DNA of 64,000 bases from Megamerina dolium (Eukaryota; Arthropoda; Insecta; Diptera; Megamerinidae): contig OY978529.1 in the NCBI GenBank assembly GCA_963854835.1, forward strand, positions 42,032,055-42,096,054, given 5' to 3'. The position numbers and the translations under genes are program-made. The notes beneath the pieces were generated by a model. The model was not told the origin of the DNA. It worked only from the letters and a program-made list of their open reading frames with translations, and ran no database searches. Positions 1-12,310 of this stretch are shown here, one piece after another (within the stretch, counting starts at the first letter, position 1; each line of letters opens with the position of its first letter).

Positions 1-905
1 TTTCACATTTTTCGCACGAAATTATAAAGTTATCGAACTAAAATTTGGTATATAAAGTTATTCTCACTACAGAATGACTATATCAGTTACAATGGTTACA
101 ATCGAATAATAAACACGCCTACCTACCATACAAAAGTATGTCGTTGAATATGTATTTTCAAATTTTTAACACGAAAATCTAGAGTTATCATATTGAAATT
201 CAGAGCCTACGATTATATTTATTAATTAATAGACATATATGAAAATTGTCTGAATCGGATGAAAACCATGCCTACCTCCCATACAAACTTATGCATCGAT
301 ATGCATAATTTCACATTTTGGGGGTGAAAATATTAAGTTATGAAGTTGAAATTCGGTATATGTAATTTTATTTACCAACGAATAGACTTATGTAAAAATG
401 GGCAAAATCGAATAAAAACTATGCCTACCTCCCATACAAATTTATGCATTCGTATGAAAGATTTCACACTTTTCATGCGAAAATATTAAGTTATGAAGTT
501 GAAACTCGGTATATACGATTATATTTACCAACAAATATATATATTTGAAAATGAATGAAATCGAATAAAAACCATGCCTACCTCCCATACAAATTTATGC
601 ATTCGTATGCATGATTTCACATTTTGCATGCGAAAATATTAAGTTATGAAGCAGAAACTCGGTACATACGATTATATTTAGCAACAAATATACATACTTG
701 AAAATGAAGGAAATCGAATAAAAACCATGCCTACCTCCCATACAAACATGCGCTTTCGTCGGAATGTTTTCATACTTTTAGAATGAAAATTTACAGTTAG
801 GATGCTGAAACCCATTTCACGTGACTATATTGATTAAGTAATAAACATATTTGAAAATGGGCTGAATTGGACAGAAAACACACCTATCTCCAATACAAAA
901 ATATT
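1..905 (+). repeat. Tandem array A1 of the ~153-bp satellite family
   Basis: The anchor CCTACCTCCCATACAAA recurs at about 271, 423, 577 and 730, spacings of 152, 154 and 153 bp. Each unit also carries a TTTCACA(C/T)TTT block, then GAAAATATTAAGTTATGAAG, then an ACGATTATATTTA-like block, then TTTGAAAATG and AATCGAATAAAAACCATG. Units are diverged but in register, and the array runs off the left edge of the window. No coding potential is visible. The same unit in the same orientation returns in six more arrays in this window. Confidence 0.9.
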
Positions 906-2404
906 TTCTAGACAATACCGTTGGTCACAATTTCGTAAATAAATTCGAAATGTATCATCGAATAATAAGCAAATTAACAGCAAGATAGTGCAGAGGGATT
1001 GTTTAATATTCTGCAGAGTTCTAAATTATTTTTTAGTTGAGATTCGAAACCCATTCTTGTTACTTCCATCCAAAAACCAGTCCTGATCTTTTTAATTTTT
1101 TTGTTTAATTTGGAGAGGTTTTCCACATTTATATAATTTGTATTATTTTTCTCGCTGAAGAAGGATTAGATAGTAATCGTTGCATCAGTACATTGTATAT
1201 CGATAATCGACAATGTAACCACCAGAGCAAATCCATACAACGCAACCATACATATGACGATGATATCGTTTCAAAGCAACATCAAGTGGCAAATTTATTA
1301 CATGAAATTATTAATAACATACGATTTAAACATGTATGCTCGTATGATGCTGCAGCATTGTCAAGCACACTTAGTGACACAGCGCGCTTTGCGCTTATTT
1401 GGTACTGTTGTGCATAGAGGCGTAAGCGGCTTATTGTTGCCAACAAAATGTTCCAAGACATTGCCACAACCATCAGCCGCAGAGACATTGCTGCCGACGC
1501 GCGCCACAATCAACATTTAATTCAATAAATAGCGATAACGCGCGACGTGGTGCGGCGCTAACAATGACATTACTCCACAAAATACAAGTATATACGAGTA
1601 CATTCAAACAAATATGATACGATACTGTCATAGTACAGTAAATATGGGAGGAATGGTGGAAATATTGACTATTGCATTCATATTGTGCAATAGGAATCAA
1701 AGAGAGGGAAGACTTTATTCGATTTGATTTTTCTTTTTTTGTATTTTTCTTTTTTCTTTTCTTTTTTTTTTTGGCAATCGCAATGGTTATTGTTGTATTA
1801 TGCCGCAAAACTAATTCATTTCATTCAATTCATATGGAGGAATTGTTGCCAGAGTTTGATTGAATTTCTGTCTGATGAGACTATGGCACTATGTAATACA
1901 TATCAGCAACATGCCGAGCAAAGGATTTGTGCCAATATCAATTATATGCATGTATATATACTTAATATATTGGTTAATATTTTGCTTACCACACATATAT
2001 ACTCCGTGGAGTCCTTTAAAGGATGTTACATACACATGTCTCTATGGAGTGAATACAATGAAATATGAAATTATTATAATAAATTTTATTTTTTATTTTC
2101 TATTACAATTTACTCGATGTGAACATTAAGTTTAATGGTAATTGCTAATATACTTTGCGTCATAAAGTTAAAGAAAAGAGTACTCGTATTGAGATTATTA
2201 GCTTCAGTGATTTTATTCAGTCGAAATTCAATAAATTTCAACACATACGAATAGAGTTTGTTTGCCAGAAATGGAAAGAGCATAAATTTTTGTATGCATT
2301 TTGAAATTTAATTCAAATTTTGTGGTTTTTAAATAAGTCCAAAAGTTAAGAAGTAAAAAAATAATAGAAAAATGAATTGGCTACCATTGTAAAATGATTT
2401 GGAT
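906..2404. other. Non-coding AT-rich stretch, no gene seen
   Basis: No open frame here has protein-like composition. The stretch around 1330-1530 is less AT-rich than its surroundings and has overlapping short frames on both strands, none recognisable. A poly-T/CT-rich tract lies at about 1730-1775. The rest is unique-looking AT-rich DNA. Confidence 0.5.
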
Positions 2405-2405
2405 T

Positions 2406-3860
2406 CAAATAAAATATAAATTGACGTAGTTCTGAATTTTCTTTGCCTCTATGTGATTCTTCCAGGTCAGCCTTCTGTCGAGATGAATACCCAAGTACTT
2501 TGTTGAGGAACATTGTGGAACTGATTGGTCATTTATTTTAAGTGGGGGACATGTATTTAGCGTTAGTGTGAAGTTTACATGTACGCTCTTTGTTTCATTG
2601 ATCCATTGATCCATTTTGCTAATCAGATTTCGAGAGAATCGATATGAGTCTGCAGGAGTTTAGTAGCTTCTATGGGGTTAGAGCAAGAGCACAATATTGC
2701 CGTATCATCAGCAAAGGTCGATATGAATGTACAGTTATTGTTTGGCATATCTAAAGTGTATAAGAGATACAGTAAGGGGGCCCAAAACGCTTCCTTGTGG
2801 AAAGCTTGCGTGATATCAAGAAATACAGCTAAGCAGTACTTTTTTTTCTTCAAAATTGTTCCTTATCAGAGTTGCAATGCAATGAACTTGCTCTATTGTG
2901 CCGTCGTGCTGTTTTCTAAATCCAAACTGATGTTGGGGAATCACTTGGTTGAGATTAATAAATGAAGTTATATTCATGACAAGTAGCTTTTCGAATATTA
3001 TAGAGAGTAGAGGCAGGAGGCTGATAGGTTTGTACGATGCAATTTTTGTAGAATCTTTTCCTGGGTTTTGCCATACCAAGGATAATTGGTTGCATTGAAA
3101 ATGTGCATGAGATGAATTACTGAAGCTGGAGTTAGCTCTTTTATCATTTATCCGGTAATTTTATCTGGACCAGGTGATTTTTTTGGCCTTAAATTTTTGT
3201 AAATTGCTTGAAATATGCTCTTCATTTTAGTTTTGAGCATTATTCAGCAAGGTTGAGAAGTTAATTTTGGTAGTGAGGAATGTGTGGAGGGCGGATTGGG
3301 TGTAAACATACTTTTTAAGTGGTTTTCAAAAGCCAAACCCTTCTCACAGTTGCTTCTAGCCCAATTACGAGCACTCAAACGGATGGGGAAATCAGTGAGA
3401 ATTGGTCGATTTGAGTTTTTTTTTGCTGATTTCCACAAAGATTAGTCTGACCCTTCACCAGGTATTAATTTGGCTATGTGAGCTTCCAACTCTTTGGTGT
3501 TGTTATCTTTTAGGGCTTTCTTTAGCTTTCGAGTGCAGCCGCTGTAGCTGTGTTTCCAGATTCGGTGATCTGAATTCTTGCCATTGCCTTCGTAGTCGGC
3601 TGGTGTGTGTGGGCTATAGTTTGATTACTTGTACACCCTTGTGCAGGTGGCTGAGCTGAGAGCTAATGAGAGCAACTGGTTGAATTTTTTTGAGTTCTAA
3701 ATCTACATCGTGTCCATTTTTTAATGGAGTACTTAGAGGAAGATGGAAATGTACATATTTCCTTGAATTTCAACCAGTCTATTTTCTTTCTAAGGCAATT
3801 TTTAAAAGTGTTAAGTTTTTGTGTCTGAATTGTTTTTTTTTTTCCCACAATTGCTTATCA
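2406..3860 (-). mobile_element. Jockey-like non-LTR retrotransposon relic (ORF2 fragment)
   Basis: Read on the minus strand, the blocks come in the order of a Jockey-clade ORF2. First is the linker after the endonuclease (about 3660-3244, including SLWKSAKK, FPIRL and ARSNCEKGLAFENHL). Next comes the start of reverse transcriptase with YKPISLLP and QFGFR (about 3040-2900), then LDITQAF, then the catalytic FADD box at 2704-2715, and finally KYLGIHLDRRLTWKNHI (about 2500-2420). About 80 residues expected between LDITQAF and PLLYLLYTLDMP are missing, so the RT core is deleted, and several frameshifts and stops occur. The 3' end stops at about 2406 just after the WKNHI block, so the C terminus, 3' UTR and tail are absent. 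No target-site duplication was found. This is a dead, internally deleted copy. Confidence 0.85.
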
Positions 3861-4138
3861 CTTTAAATATCTTTACCCCAGCTGAGCATTAAAAATTACA
3901 AGTGAAACAAAACTATAATAAATAGTGGAAAGCTTACTTTGTAAAATCTTTAAAATTACAGATGAAAATCATATAATTAAAGCTATTAAAGTTTACACAA
4001 TTGTTAAATCAAGAATTATCATACGCGTAATTCTTCAAATATCTATGCAGTCACGCAGAAATGACTGAACTACTACAAACATGACTTTGCCATGCCGAAT
4101 CTCCTACGATATGCATAACAGAGGCACGTAATAAACAC

Positions 4139-4180
4139 GCAAGTCATACAAATGCCCAGTAGAGCATTTGTATGACTTGC
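4139..4180. repeat. Perfect 17-bp inverted repeat with 8-nt loop
   Basis: The left arm GCAAGTCATACAAATGC (4139-4155) is followed by eight bases (4156-4163) and then its exact complement GCATTTGTATGACTTGC (4164-4180). Pairing stops abruptly at both ends, so the hairpin is 42 nt in total. That is shorter than a usual insect pre-miRNA. It could be a small inversion-duplication, the core of a short foldback element, or a structured RNA. Confidence 0.8.
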
Positions 4181-4726
4181 AGATGAAATGTTTGTATACT
4201 TTGGTATGGCGAATTTTACCTTTTACCAAATATGAAATTTAAAAAATAAATAAAATATGGAATTTTTTTATACTATTATACATTACGTCTTCAAATCCCG
4301 CGTATATGAATGTGGAATACGTGCCATGATATTCTAATATTCAAAGTTAATCGAAGTGATATCACAAAGGGACTTTTTGACCTACAAGAGTGTGGCCTCT
4401 CTTTCGTAGAGAGCAGTTGACTTACTCTTTTCCCTGCCAATACACTCAATTTCCTATTGGCTCTATATACATTTACTTTTGCATGAACTTTCTCGTACAA
4501 AATGCAAGAAGCGAAAAAAAGCCAACAACTTTTAGTTAAATTCTCATATCTGTTGAAGAAGTTTTGAAGAAGCAAAATCATTCCTTCCTGTATGTGGACT
4601 GAATTCAAATAATAATTAAATACTATCTATTCTTTATGCCTAGTTATTTGCTAACAGATAAAACCATCTCACGAAAAAGATATTTCTTCTATGCACGCAC
4701 TATTGCGGTATATGTATATATGTGTG

Positions 4727-4750
4727 CATATGTGTGTGTGTGTGTGTGTT
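4727..4750. repeat. TG dinucleotide microsatellite
   Basis: A run of TG repeats follows a TATGTGTGCATATG-like purine/pyrimidine alternation. Confidence 0.9.
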
Positions 4751-5219
4751 CAAATAGATTTTTACTTTTCAAAGTTATGCTTTTTATATTCTTTTCAATT
4801 TCTACCGACATGATTATTATGCATTCGTCAAGATATGAGAATCAGCAATGTTAAACTCATCAAGCTAATCAAAGTTAATTATTTTACCTCTTTTGCTTTG
4901 TGTACAAGTGTACAAGCGCCGCATGTATGCTTATGTATTTTCTTAATAAAAATCTTAAAATTGTGCAAACATTAGAAAAAACAACAAAAAAAAAAAACAG
5001 CATCTATTAAAATAAATAATACATTTCTATTTCTTACATCACGCAAAAATAAAGTTATTGACCTTTTATTTCCTCCCGTGGCTTAATTTGTTGTTTAAAA
5101 GTACGATACATTGTTAGTTTCAATGGAGCAGTAGTTTTGTAATAAAATTTAGCACATAAGTTTTATTACTTTTGTATCAAGTATCTTTTAGTGTAGGGCT
5201 TCTAGATTGAAAGAACATC

Positions 5220-5700
5220 AACTTTCTATGGGAGACCTCACCTCCCCGCCACACTAAGGGTTAGAGATAGGGGGTGAGCATATTTGAGGGAAAGACGTTG
5301 GGAAATAGCAATTTATCAGGTGGATCTTGTTTTTCATGGCTCTGTGGGCGATTCCTTGGCAAATAAGTAGTTATTTGTCGATTTTCAGGTGATTTCAAGT
5401 ACATTTTGTAGGGAAACTTACTTAAGAAGTAAGGGTAGGTGGTAAGTATGTTCCGAAAAAATATCAAGTAGTAAAAATTAATGTTAGTCGGTCATATATT
5501 TTACCCAGCTAGAATCACTCTGGAAGCGGTGGTGACGAAATTAATATAAAAACCCCTCTATTTTGTAGTGCAGCTCGTCTAGGACGTAGATTTAGATGGT
5601 AAGTATGTAAAGGAAAAATGTTGATTAGTAAAAATTAATGGGGGTCGGTTATACATTTTAACCTTCTAGAAGTTATGTTGGATATTTTAATGACTATTGC
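5220..5700 (-). repeat. Tandem repeat family B (~260-300-bp unit), minus orientation
   Basis: The reverse complement shows, in order, AATTTTTACT, a CCGGAACATACTTACC-like block, CCCTACAAAAT, and CACCTGAAAATCGACAAATA. The same ordered blocks make up the array at 25.2-26.4 kb, and a minus-oriented array lies at 39.9-41.4 kb. About one and a half to two units are present here, directly beside the RTE-like element. No coding sequence is visible. Confidence 0.7.
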
Positions 5701-5734
5701 AACTTTCATCATTGACATTGTATGTATAGAAATC

Positions 5735-7480
5735 CTATAGTTCCAGGGAGGAATAAAGGGCCACATCAAATTTTCTCCATTTAGATCTGTCTTGTACCAG
5801 CCTCTTAACTTCGCTCCAGCTCAGGTTCATAGCGCGGGCTTCCGTCTCCAGCATTCATCTCCAAGTGTTCGCTGGCCTTCTTCGTCTTCGGCTGTCTTAT
5901 GTGTTCCATTCGATGGCTTTTCTTGTTAAGTCTTCACTTTGTCTACGCAAAACATGGTCAATCCAGCTCCATTTTCTTTTCCGAATTTCAATGAGTACTG
6001 GCGTTTGCTGCATCTTGCTCCATAGGTCAGCGACGTCGAGATGATGATACCCAGATAGCAAAAGGAATGAACTTCTTGGAGCTCGATACCATCAATAGCG
6101 AATGCATGCGTATTTTGGGTGTTTATACGCATTGCTTTGGTTTTTGGAATGTTGAATGCCAAGCCAACTTTAGCGGCACCATCTTGTACCAGTTGCAATT
6201 TCGTCTCCATATCCGAGTAGGTACGAGATAGCAGGCAAATGTTGGTCGCATAATTGAGGTCACCGAGACCGCCCCGCAGGCCCCAGGTAATCCCTTTTTC
6301 AGGTTTTGTGACATTTTTAATAATGGTATCCAATACGTTGTCGAATGGGTCTTACGGTGAACGAGGGCAAGACGAAGTATCTAGTGTCAACAAACAAAGA
6401 GTGCCGGCATCTTGGACAGCACGTCACTGTTGACAACTACGCCTTTGAAGTAGTAAGGGACTTTGTCTATCTTGGAACCAGCACTAACAGCAGTAATGAC
6501 GTGTGCCTGGTGATATTGCGAAGGATCACTCTCGCAAACAGGGCTAAGTAAGCAATTGAGAAGTCGAGTGCCCTCTCTCGAAGAGCGAAAACTACACTCT
6601 ACAAGTCTCTCATCATGCCTGTCCTTACATATGGCGCTGAGGACTGAACAATTTCCACCTCGGATGAGCGAATGCTTGGGGTTTTCGAGAGAAAAGTCCT
6701 ACGCAAGATCTTTGGACCTATTTGCGTTGGGGGCGAGTACCGAATAAGGTACAACCATGAGCTGTACGAGCTGTATGCTGGCTAGGTCATGTCGAGCGAA
6801 TGGAAGAACAAGCTCCATCCAAGAAGGTGTTATATTCGGAACCCGTTGGAGAACGACGCAGAAGAGAAAGACCTAACCACCGGTGGAAAGACCTAACCAC
6901 CGGTGGAAAGACCAAGTACTGGAAAACCTGACGGCGCTTGGAATTTGTAACTGGCGCCAGCTAGCGAAGAACAGAGATGGCTGGCGAAGCATGTTATTAT
7001 ATTCGGCCTAAATCGATATTCGATTGTTATGGCCACATAAGTAAGTAAGTAAGTATCCAATACGATGTTGAAAAGCAGTGGTGATAATACACACCCCTGT
7101 CGTGTGCCTCGACTAGTTTGATCATTTTGCATCGAACTCTTTTGCTTTCAAGAGTGTTACGATTAACTCCGTGGTGTATGGTGTCAAACGCATTTTGAAA
7201 GCCAATGAACTCAAGGTAAAGTGGGGACCTCCATTCAACTGATTGTTCGACGATGACTCGGACACTGTTTATGTGGTTAATGCAAGAACGATTTGGCTTG
7301 AAGTCAGCCTGTTTCTGTCTGAGCTCGGGTTGAAGTGCGGCTGAGAGCCTTTTGTTTATGATCTGAGCGATTACCTTGTTGATCAGACTCAACAGTGTGA
7401 TGCCTTTCCAATTCCTACACTTAGCGACTTGACTATTTTCATATTTAATCAAAATGCGATATTTAAATGACATTTCTACA
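5735..7480 (-). mobile_element. RTE-like non-LTR retrotransposon relic, interrupted by a nested element
   Basis: On the minus strand the segment 7473-7065 carries reverse transcriptase motifs: RNWKGITLLS, a QADFKPNRSCINHI block (usually QAGFRPGRS...), FIGFQNAFDTIHH (usually FVDFEKAFDSV) and QNDQTSRGTRQGCVLSPLLFNIVLD. The frame resumes after the nested insertion with GITWGLRGGLGDLNYATNICLLS (6290-6225), SFCYLGIIIS, and a C-terminal part resembling GRP-NTWRR...GLTWSE (5735-5900). The catalytic box reads YATN at 6241-6252 instead of YADD, so the polymerase is inactivated as well as frameshifted. The copy is 5'-truncated. RTE-like is my best clade guess from the RT and C-terminal motifs, and I could not test it. 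Confidence 0.8.
6338..7052 (+). mobile_element. 5'-truncated (TAAG)n non-LTR retrotransposon, copy 1
   Basis: This insertion splits the surrounding minus-strand retrotransposon. It is flanked by an exact 12-bp target-site duplication, GTATCCAATACG, at 6326-6337 and 7053-7064. The sequence starts mid-ORF with GLTVNEGKTKYLVSTNKE, continues through DFVYLGTSTNSSNDV and RRITLANR, then a degraded C terminus with WLGHVERMEE-like and RRRRGRP-like blocks. It ends in TTATGGCCACA followed by (TAAG)n. A 20-bp segment, AAAGACCTAACCACCGGTGG, is directly duplicated at about 6869-6908. Upstream RT motifs including YADD are absent. The mode of insertion fits target-primed reverse transcription. Copies 2 and 3 are at 14735-15303 and 29385-30078. 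Confidence 0.9.
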
Positions 7481-9233
7481 AATCGTATTTCTTCAATACA
7501 ATCGTAACTCTCTCAATATTTACTTTACCTTAACTAATAGTATGTACAATAAGTGGAATTGCACTTCGGAAATGTTCATAATAAAGAATTTGCCAACGAA
7601 AGCACGTTCACACTAAATAATGCTAATTAACTAATTTGATTTACACGATTTATAAATGTTGGTATGAGTAGTTGTAGTAAATAGCTGGATTTGGAAAATA
7701 ATTAATTTTTCTTTTTCTTTTTTTTTTTAAGACACACAAGAGCTGACATATAAATTCTATTCTTTTTGGTTTATTTGTTCTAATAAAATTAGAAGATGTC
7801 AGTTTAACTACACTTCGTAGTACGCAGTTGAATGCTGAGAAATTTTTTATATTTTAATGGCACAAATTAACTCTTAATTTAATAACTTTATGACTTTTCA
7901 TTGAGTACGAGATGGAGCGAAAGAGAGATAACTGGGATTTGTTTGTTGAATGAGTGAGCTAGTGAAATGAATACGAACAGGCGTAGGTATTTCTTGCATC
8001 GTTTTGTTTGTATTCATTTTTTTTTTATTATTATTTTTGAAACACTGCACCTACCTCAGTATTTTGTTGCTCGAATACTTCTGTTGTATTTTCACTTCCA
8101 AGCTTCAAGTATCAACAATAAATGTTATACTCATATACGAGTACTATGCTGGTGGTGTACAATTGTTGTTTGTTGATTTTTCCGAATTGCTAAGCTGATC
8201 ACGTAACGACGCGCAAGCGTTTATCATTAAAATGCGTAACGCAAGCAATTCGTAGCAGCACGTTTATGCTTCTAGCATGAACAATTTTCGTAAGTCACAA
8301 AGGCACGGCACATACATACGATATAAAATCATGTGAGCAACAACAGAAAATAGAAAACACAGGGAAAAAAATGCCGGTAGTTGAATGTGCCGTTAGTAAG
8401 TGTGTGTTAAGCCGCAGCAGCAAAGCATACGAATCAGCTGACTGAATGACTGACTGTCTGACAGACAAAATGACATTAGATTTGCCGTATACGGTTGACT
8501 GGATGAATCATATGCTGCTTTTACTTTGCTTTCATTTGGTTTGGTTACGGATTTAAACACCGAAAATGCAAAAGCGTACATATTACATTAAACCTGTGGC
8601 TGGTAGGTACCATACATGTTCCATACAAATTTTTCATCAGTATCTCTCTCCAAATCCATTGGTTATGCTTAATTTGTAGAAGAACAACAACAAGAATAAC
8701 ATTTTTCGTTGCCATTTTTGCCTATTTGTTTTGTTTTCCTTTTGCTTTTTGAGTTGATTTAATCTCTTCTTTTTTTTTCCAATCACTATATGTCACATAT
8801 GTCAGGCTTTTCAACGATTTATTTCATTATACGATTGTACGATTTTTTACCCACTCAATACTATGGAAACGTACATATGTAGCAGATTTAAAACGTTTTG
8901 TAAGCTACTCATCGTCTATTTGTTAGAATTTATACTTGTCTATGCGGAAATTCATGGTATAGATAATATTTAGCTTAAACGAAATTTATGCAAACGTTTT
9001 TAAGTTAGTTATTTCGATTGAACCTTCAAAATCTTAAATTACTGTTTTTATGGAAAATATCGTATCGTACGGAATTTTAATGAGTTAATTATGTTTTTTT
9101 TGCCATTAAAAATTAAATTAAAAAAAAACTCTTCTCTTGCAGTTTTGTGGAGGCAATAATTATAGCGAACAGAGTCTCGAACTTAAATGTAGAGTCCAAA
9201 ACATCATCTTTACTTCTTCTTTGACCTACTATA
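7481..9233. other. Non-coding stretch, no gene seen
   Basis: Short unrelated frames only. The part at 8170-8580 is less AT-rich and contains several CGT/ACG-rich words (for example ACGTAACGACGCGCAAGCG), which could be regulatory or conserved non-coding DNA, but I see no definite signal. Confidence 0.45.
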
Positions 9234-9557
9234 GGTTAGGTTATTGTGGCTGCCCTCTCTCTGAGAGGACATATTTAGGCCAGAAAGGCCCATTGTGATA
9301 CCACCGAGCTTCTCTTCCAATACTGTTGTGCGTATTAAATTTGGACAGCGTTAGAAGGGAACGGCGAACCCTTGTGACATCATTTTAACTTAGTTTTGTC
9401 ACAGAGCTCTTTTAAGAAGCATTTTTGGCAAATTGTTACTGCCGGAAAATTTTCCAATTCTTGCCGCCCGGTGAGTAAAGTTCGAAAGAAAATTATTTGT
9501 ATTGTACCTGAGTTGGGTATCAAAAGGCCAACGTGCTAATCACTGAGGTTTGGCGCC
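9234..9557 (-). mobile_element. tRNA-derived SINE, minus-strand copy with damaged head
   Basis: The left end, GGTTAGGTTATTGTGGCTGC, is the 3' end of the element in minus orientation. The body includes CTCTCTGAGAGGACA, GGCCAGAAAGGCCCATTGTG, CTTGTGACATCA, TTTTGTCACAGAGCTCTTTT and GCCGGAAAATTTTCCAATT. All of these are shared with the full copy at 40535-40920. The tRNA-related head on the right survives only partly (AAAAGGCCAACGTGCTAATC); the B-box region is deleted. The flanks CCTACTA and CCCACTA could be a decayed target duplication. Confidence 0.85.
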
Positions 9558-9574
9558 CACTAAAGGAAAGACGA

Positions 9575-10320
9575 ATATTCAATTCCAAACATTTTTTCGA
9601 TATTATTGCAATAATTTGTGCAATTATGTTCAAACAGGAGAACAAATTCTTCGACATTATTGCAAAAATTTGTGCAACATTGCCGAAAGTGTAATTTTTA
9701 CAAAATTTTCAATTTGCGATAAAGTTGAAAATACAATTCCATAAATTTTTTTTTGAACATTATTGCAAAAATTTATGCAACATTACCGACAGTTTTATTT
9801 TTACAAAATTCCGAATTTGCTAAAATGTCAAAACTCTTTCGATATAATTGCAAAATTTTGTGCAATATTGTTGAAGAAAGTGTCAACAAAAATTTTTGAC
9901 ACTATTGCAAAAGTTTGTACAACATTACCGAAAGTGTTATTAATACAATATTCCAATTTTGCAAAAAAATTCCGAAAAATCTATAACATATATTATTTCG
10001 ACATTATTGTTTAAGTTTTGCAAAATTTCAATTTTTGCAATTTTTTCGACATTATTGCAAAAATTTGTACAATAATGCCGAAAATATAATTTTTATAAAA
10101 GTTGAACTTTACAGTAATATCAAAAATTCAATTCAATACATTTTTTCGACATTATTGCAAAAATATATGCAGTAATGTTGAAAAAGTAGCAACAAAATTT
10201 TTCGATATTATTGCAAAAATATTCACAGTAATGTCAAAAAAGTGCCAACAGCTTTTTCGACATTATTGCAAAATTGTTTGCAATAATATCGAAAATTCTA
10301 TTTCGACATTAAGTGATGTA
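9575..10320 (+). repeat. Repeat family C: imperfect-palindrome array, TTCGACATTATTGCAAA
   Basis: About ten copies of TTTTTCGACATTATTGCAAA followed by AATTTGTGCAA(C/T)AT(T/A)(G/A)CCGAAAGT occur between about 9590 and 10310, spaced irregularly at roughly 45-110 bp. Each copy is an imperfect inverted repeat, because the second half resembles the reverse complement of the first (GCAATAATGTCGAAA). The open frames over it (for example RHYCKNLCNIAE repeats) are by-products of the repetition, not genes. A related block lies at 55.3-57.1 kb. Confidence 0.8.
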
Positions 10321-12205
10321 GCCTTATGAAGCGGCAACTAGTAGGTTGATATTTTAAGGTGCTATATGGCTTTTTATGGTGTATGTTTACCATATTCTAA
10401 GCTTTAGTAGAAAATATAAATGAATATGCATTTCAAAGTTATAGTTGAGTATCTTAGGGAAAGTTATATATACTTTGAAATAATTCGAAATAACATTCTG
10501 TTTAAGTATTGGCATTAAGTTAACATATTAAATAAAATTCTTTATTCTAATATTCTCATTACCATTAATCTGAAGCTTAAAAAATTGATAAATTGAAATT
10601 GCTTAATTTCAAATTATGTAATTTTGATTGCATACGAGATAATAAAGAAATCTATTTCAATTAAATTTTTAATCAATTTTATTCTAATTCAACATGTTAA
10701 TAAATTTTAAATGAAAAGCAGCTTAAGCTCTCTTTTTATTATTAGATTTACCTATCTATCTATATATTGTAATTTATTTATTATTGTATATATTCATTAT
10801 TATTTTATTTTTTATTTTTTGTTATGCATTTTCAAATGATAATGCTAAGCTTTTCATAAGCTTCTTATTTACATTTACAAATCAGTAACATCGCTACAGA
10901 ATGTCTTATAATATGATTTGATATTTCAATGAGTGTGTGGTAATGAGATTTCCACCTACTCTTGGGTGATAAGATACACTCATGTATTGTATTACTTAAA
11001 CTTTTGGTTTTTTTTTTTTGTTTTGATTAAAGTAAAATATTTCAGATAATTATTATAGTACTTGCAATTTTATGATTTTTAAAGTTAAACTTCTATCAGA
11101 GTCACCGCAGTTCGGTGACTGTTTCTCTTGAGCTCTCCCATATGAAGTTGTAAACATAATATCTTGGAATAAAAACTCTTATCTGTGCCTAAGCATAGTC
11201 AAAGGTTCTCCATAATAACTATTTATGCACTTTTGTAAATTCAATTTATAAAATTGCAATAAATTTTGATTGTTGTCTAACAAAAATATTAATTTTTTCA
11301 ATATGTAAAATATTTCAATCGAAAATATTTACTTTTAAAAAGAAAAAATTGATATAAATTTTACAAATTGCTTTCACATAAACTCTGTGTATCTACTATC
11401 AATTTATGCTGTCTTTTTAGAGTTAAAAATTCATAAAAATTCAAAATCGCAAACTCAATTTGATTTGATTACATGTATACCTTTTGGATTAGAATTTCTT
11501 AAATTTTAATATTTTCTTCTAGTCGAATTTATTATTAGCTTGCTTTTTATACAACATATGTATATAAAGATTCTTGTTGTTGCTGTTGTTGTTGTTGCTT
11601 GTTCATCATAGCACATAGCAAATTTATATTTGTGAAATTTTTATTTTTCATCATCGTCAAGAATATTCTTACAAATAACCCAGCAGAAAAACCATCATCA
11701 AACAACAACAACAATGCATTTGCAATGTTTTGACAGATCAATTTATTTTGTGTTTTCTAGCTAATAAATACAATACAATATGGTAAACGAGACTATATAT
11801 ATATATATACATATTCATATGAATATATAATATTTTGCATATACGAGTATTTGTGTTTCTACATAATAGGAGTGAGTGAGTATCATCTTATGCTTGGAAG
11901 TCATAAAGCAATGATTCTCAAACTTTTCTGGGCTCATGCTTTCTGAAGAGTATAAAATAATATGAAAAACTTTATCTTTATCTAAAGCCCTATTTATATT
12001 ATATTTTGATTATTTTTATAATTTTTAAATCATGGATCTTGAGATAATCCTCCGCATATATATCTCGAATATTTTCAAATTGCTTTGAAGCAACAATTGT
12101 GACATCTGATAATTTTTATTATTTATTATAGATGTAAAGATACATAATGTATTTAAAGACGATGGAAGACATTTGACAAAAGAAGAAATAAAAAAAATTC
12201 TGGGA

Positions 12206-12310
12206 AAATGACACTATTCTGTCAAAAATGACGTCATTATGTCAAAAATGACATAAATCTTTAAGAAACGATATAGCATTGTCTCAAGAAATGACGTCAT
12301 TTTTCCAAAA
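12206..12310. repeat. Short direct repeat carrying two TGACGTCA palindromes
   Basis: Two adjacent 20-bp units, AAAATGACACTATTCTGTCA and AAAATGACGTCATTATGTCA, are followed by a degraded third (AAAATGACATAAATC). A separate ATGACGTCAT lies at 12291-12300. The 8-bp palindrome TGACGTCA at 12229-12236 and 12292-12299 is the consensus CREB/ATF-type bZIP site. Whether it is bound is unknown; it may be a chance product of the TGAC/GTCA repeats. Confidence 0.6.

Larger units (their letters stand above)
3861..5215. other. Non-coding AT-rich stretch
   Basis: No protein-like frame is visible. It holds a perfect 17-bp inverted repeat (4139-4180), a TG microsatellite at about 4727-4750 and an A-rich tract at about 4980-5000. 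The minus-strand frame at 4291-4608 has no recognisable domain. Confidence 0.5.

Noticed and set aside
1..905. Regular repeats considered as a CRISPR-like array
   Set aside because: The whole 153-bp unit repeats with gradual divergence, there are no short identical repeats with unique spacers, and the DNA is eukaryotic.
1282..1520. Overlapping open frames on both strands near 1.3-1.5 kb
   Set aside because: The region is less AT-rich, which keeps both frames open, but neither product has recognisable features and no splice signals support a gene.
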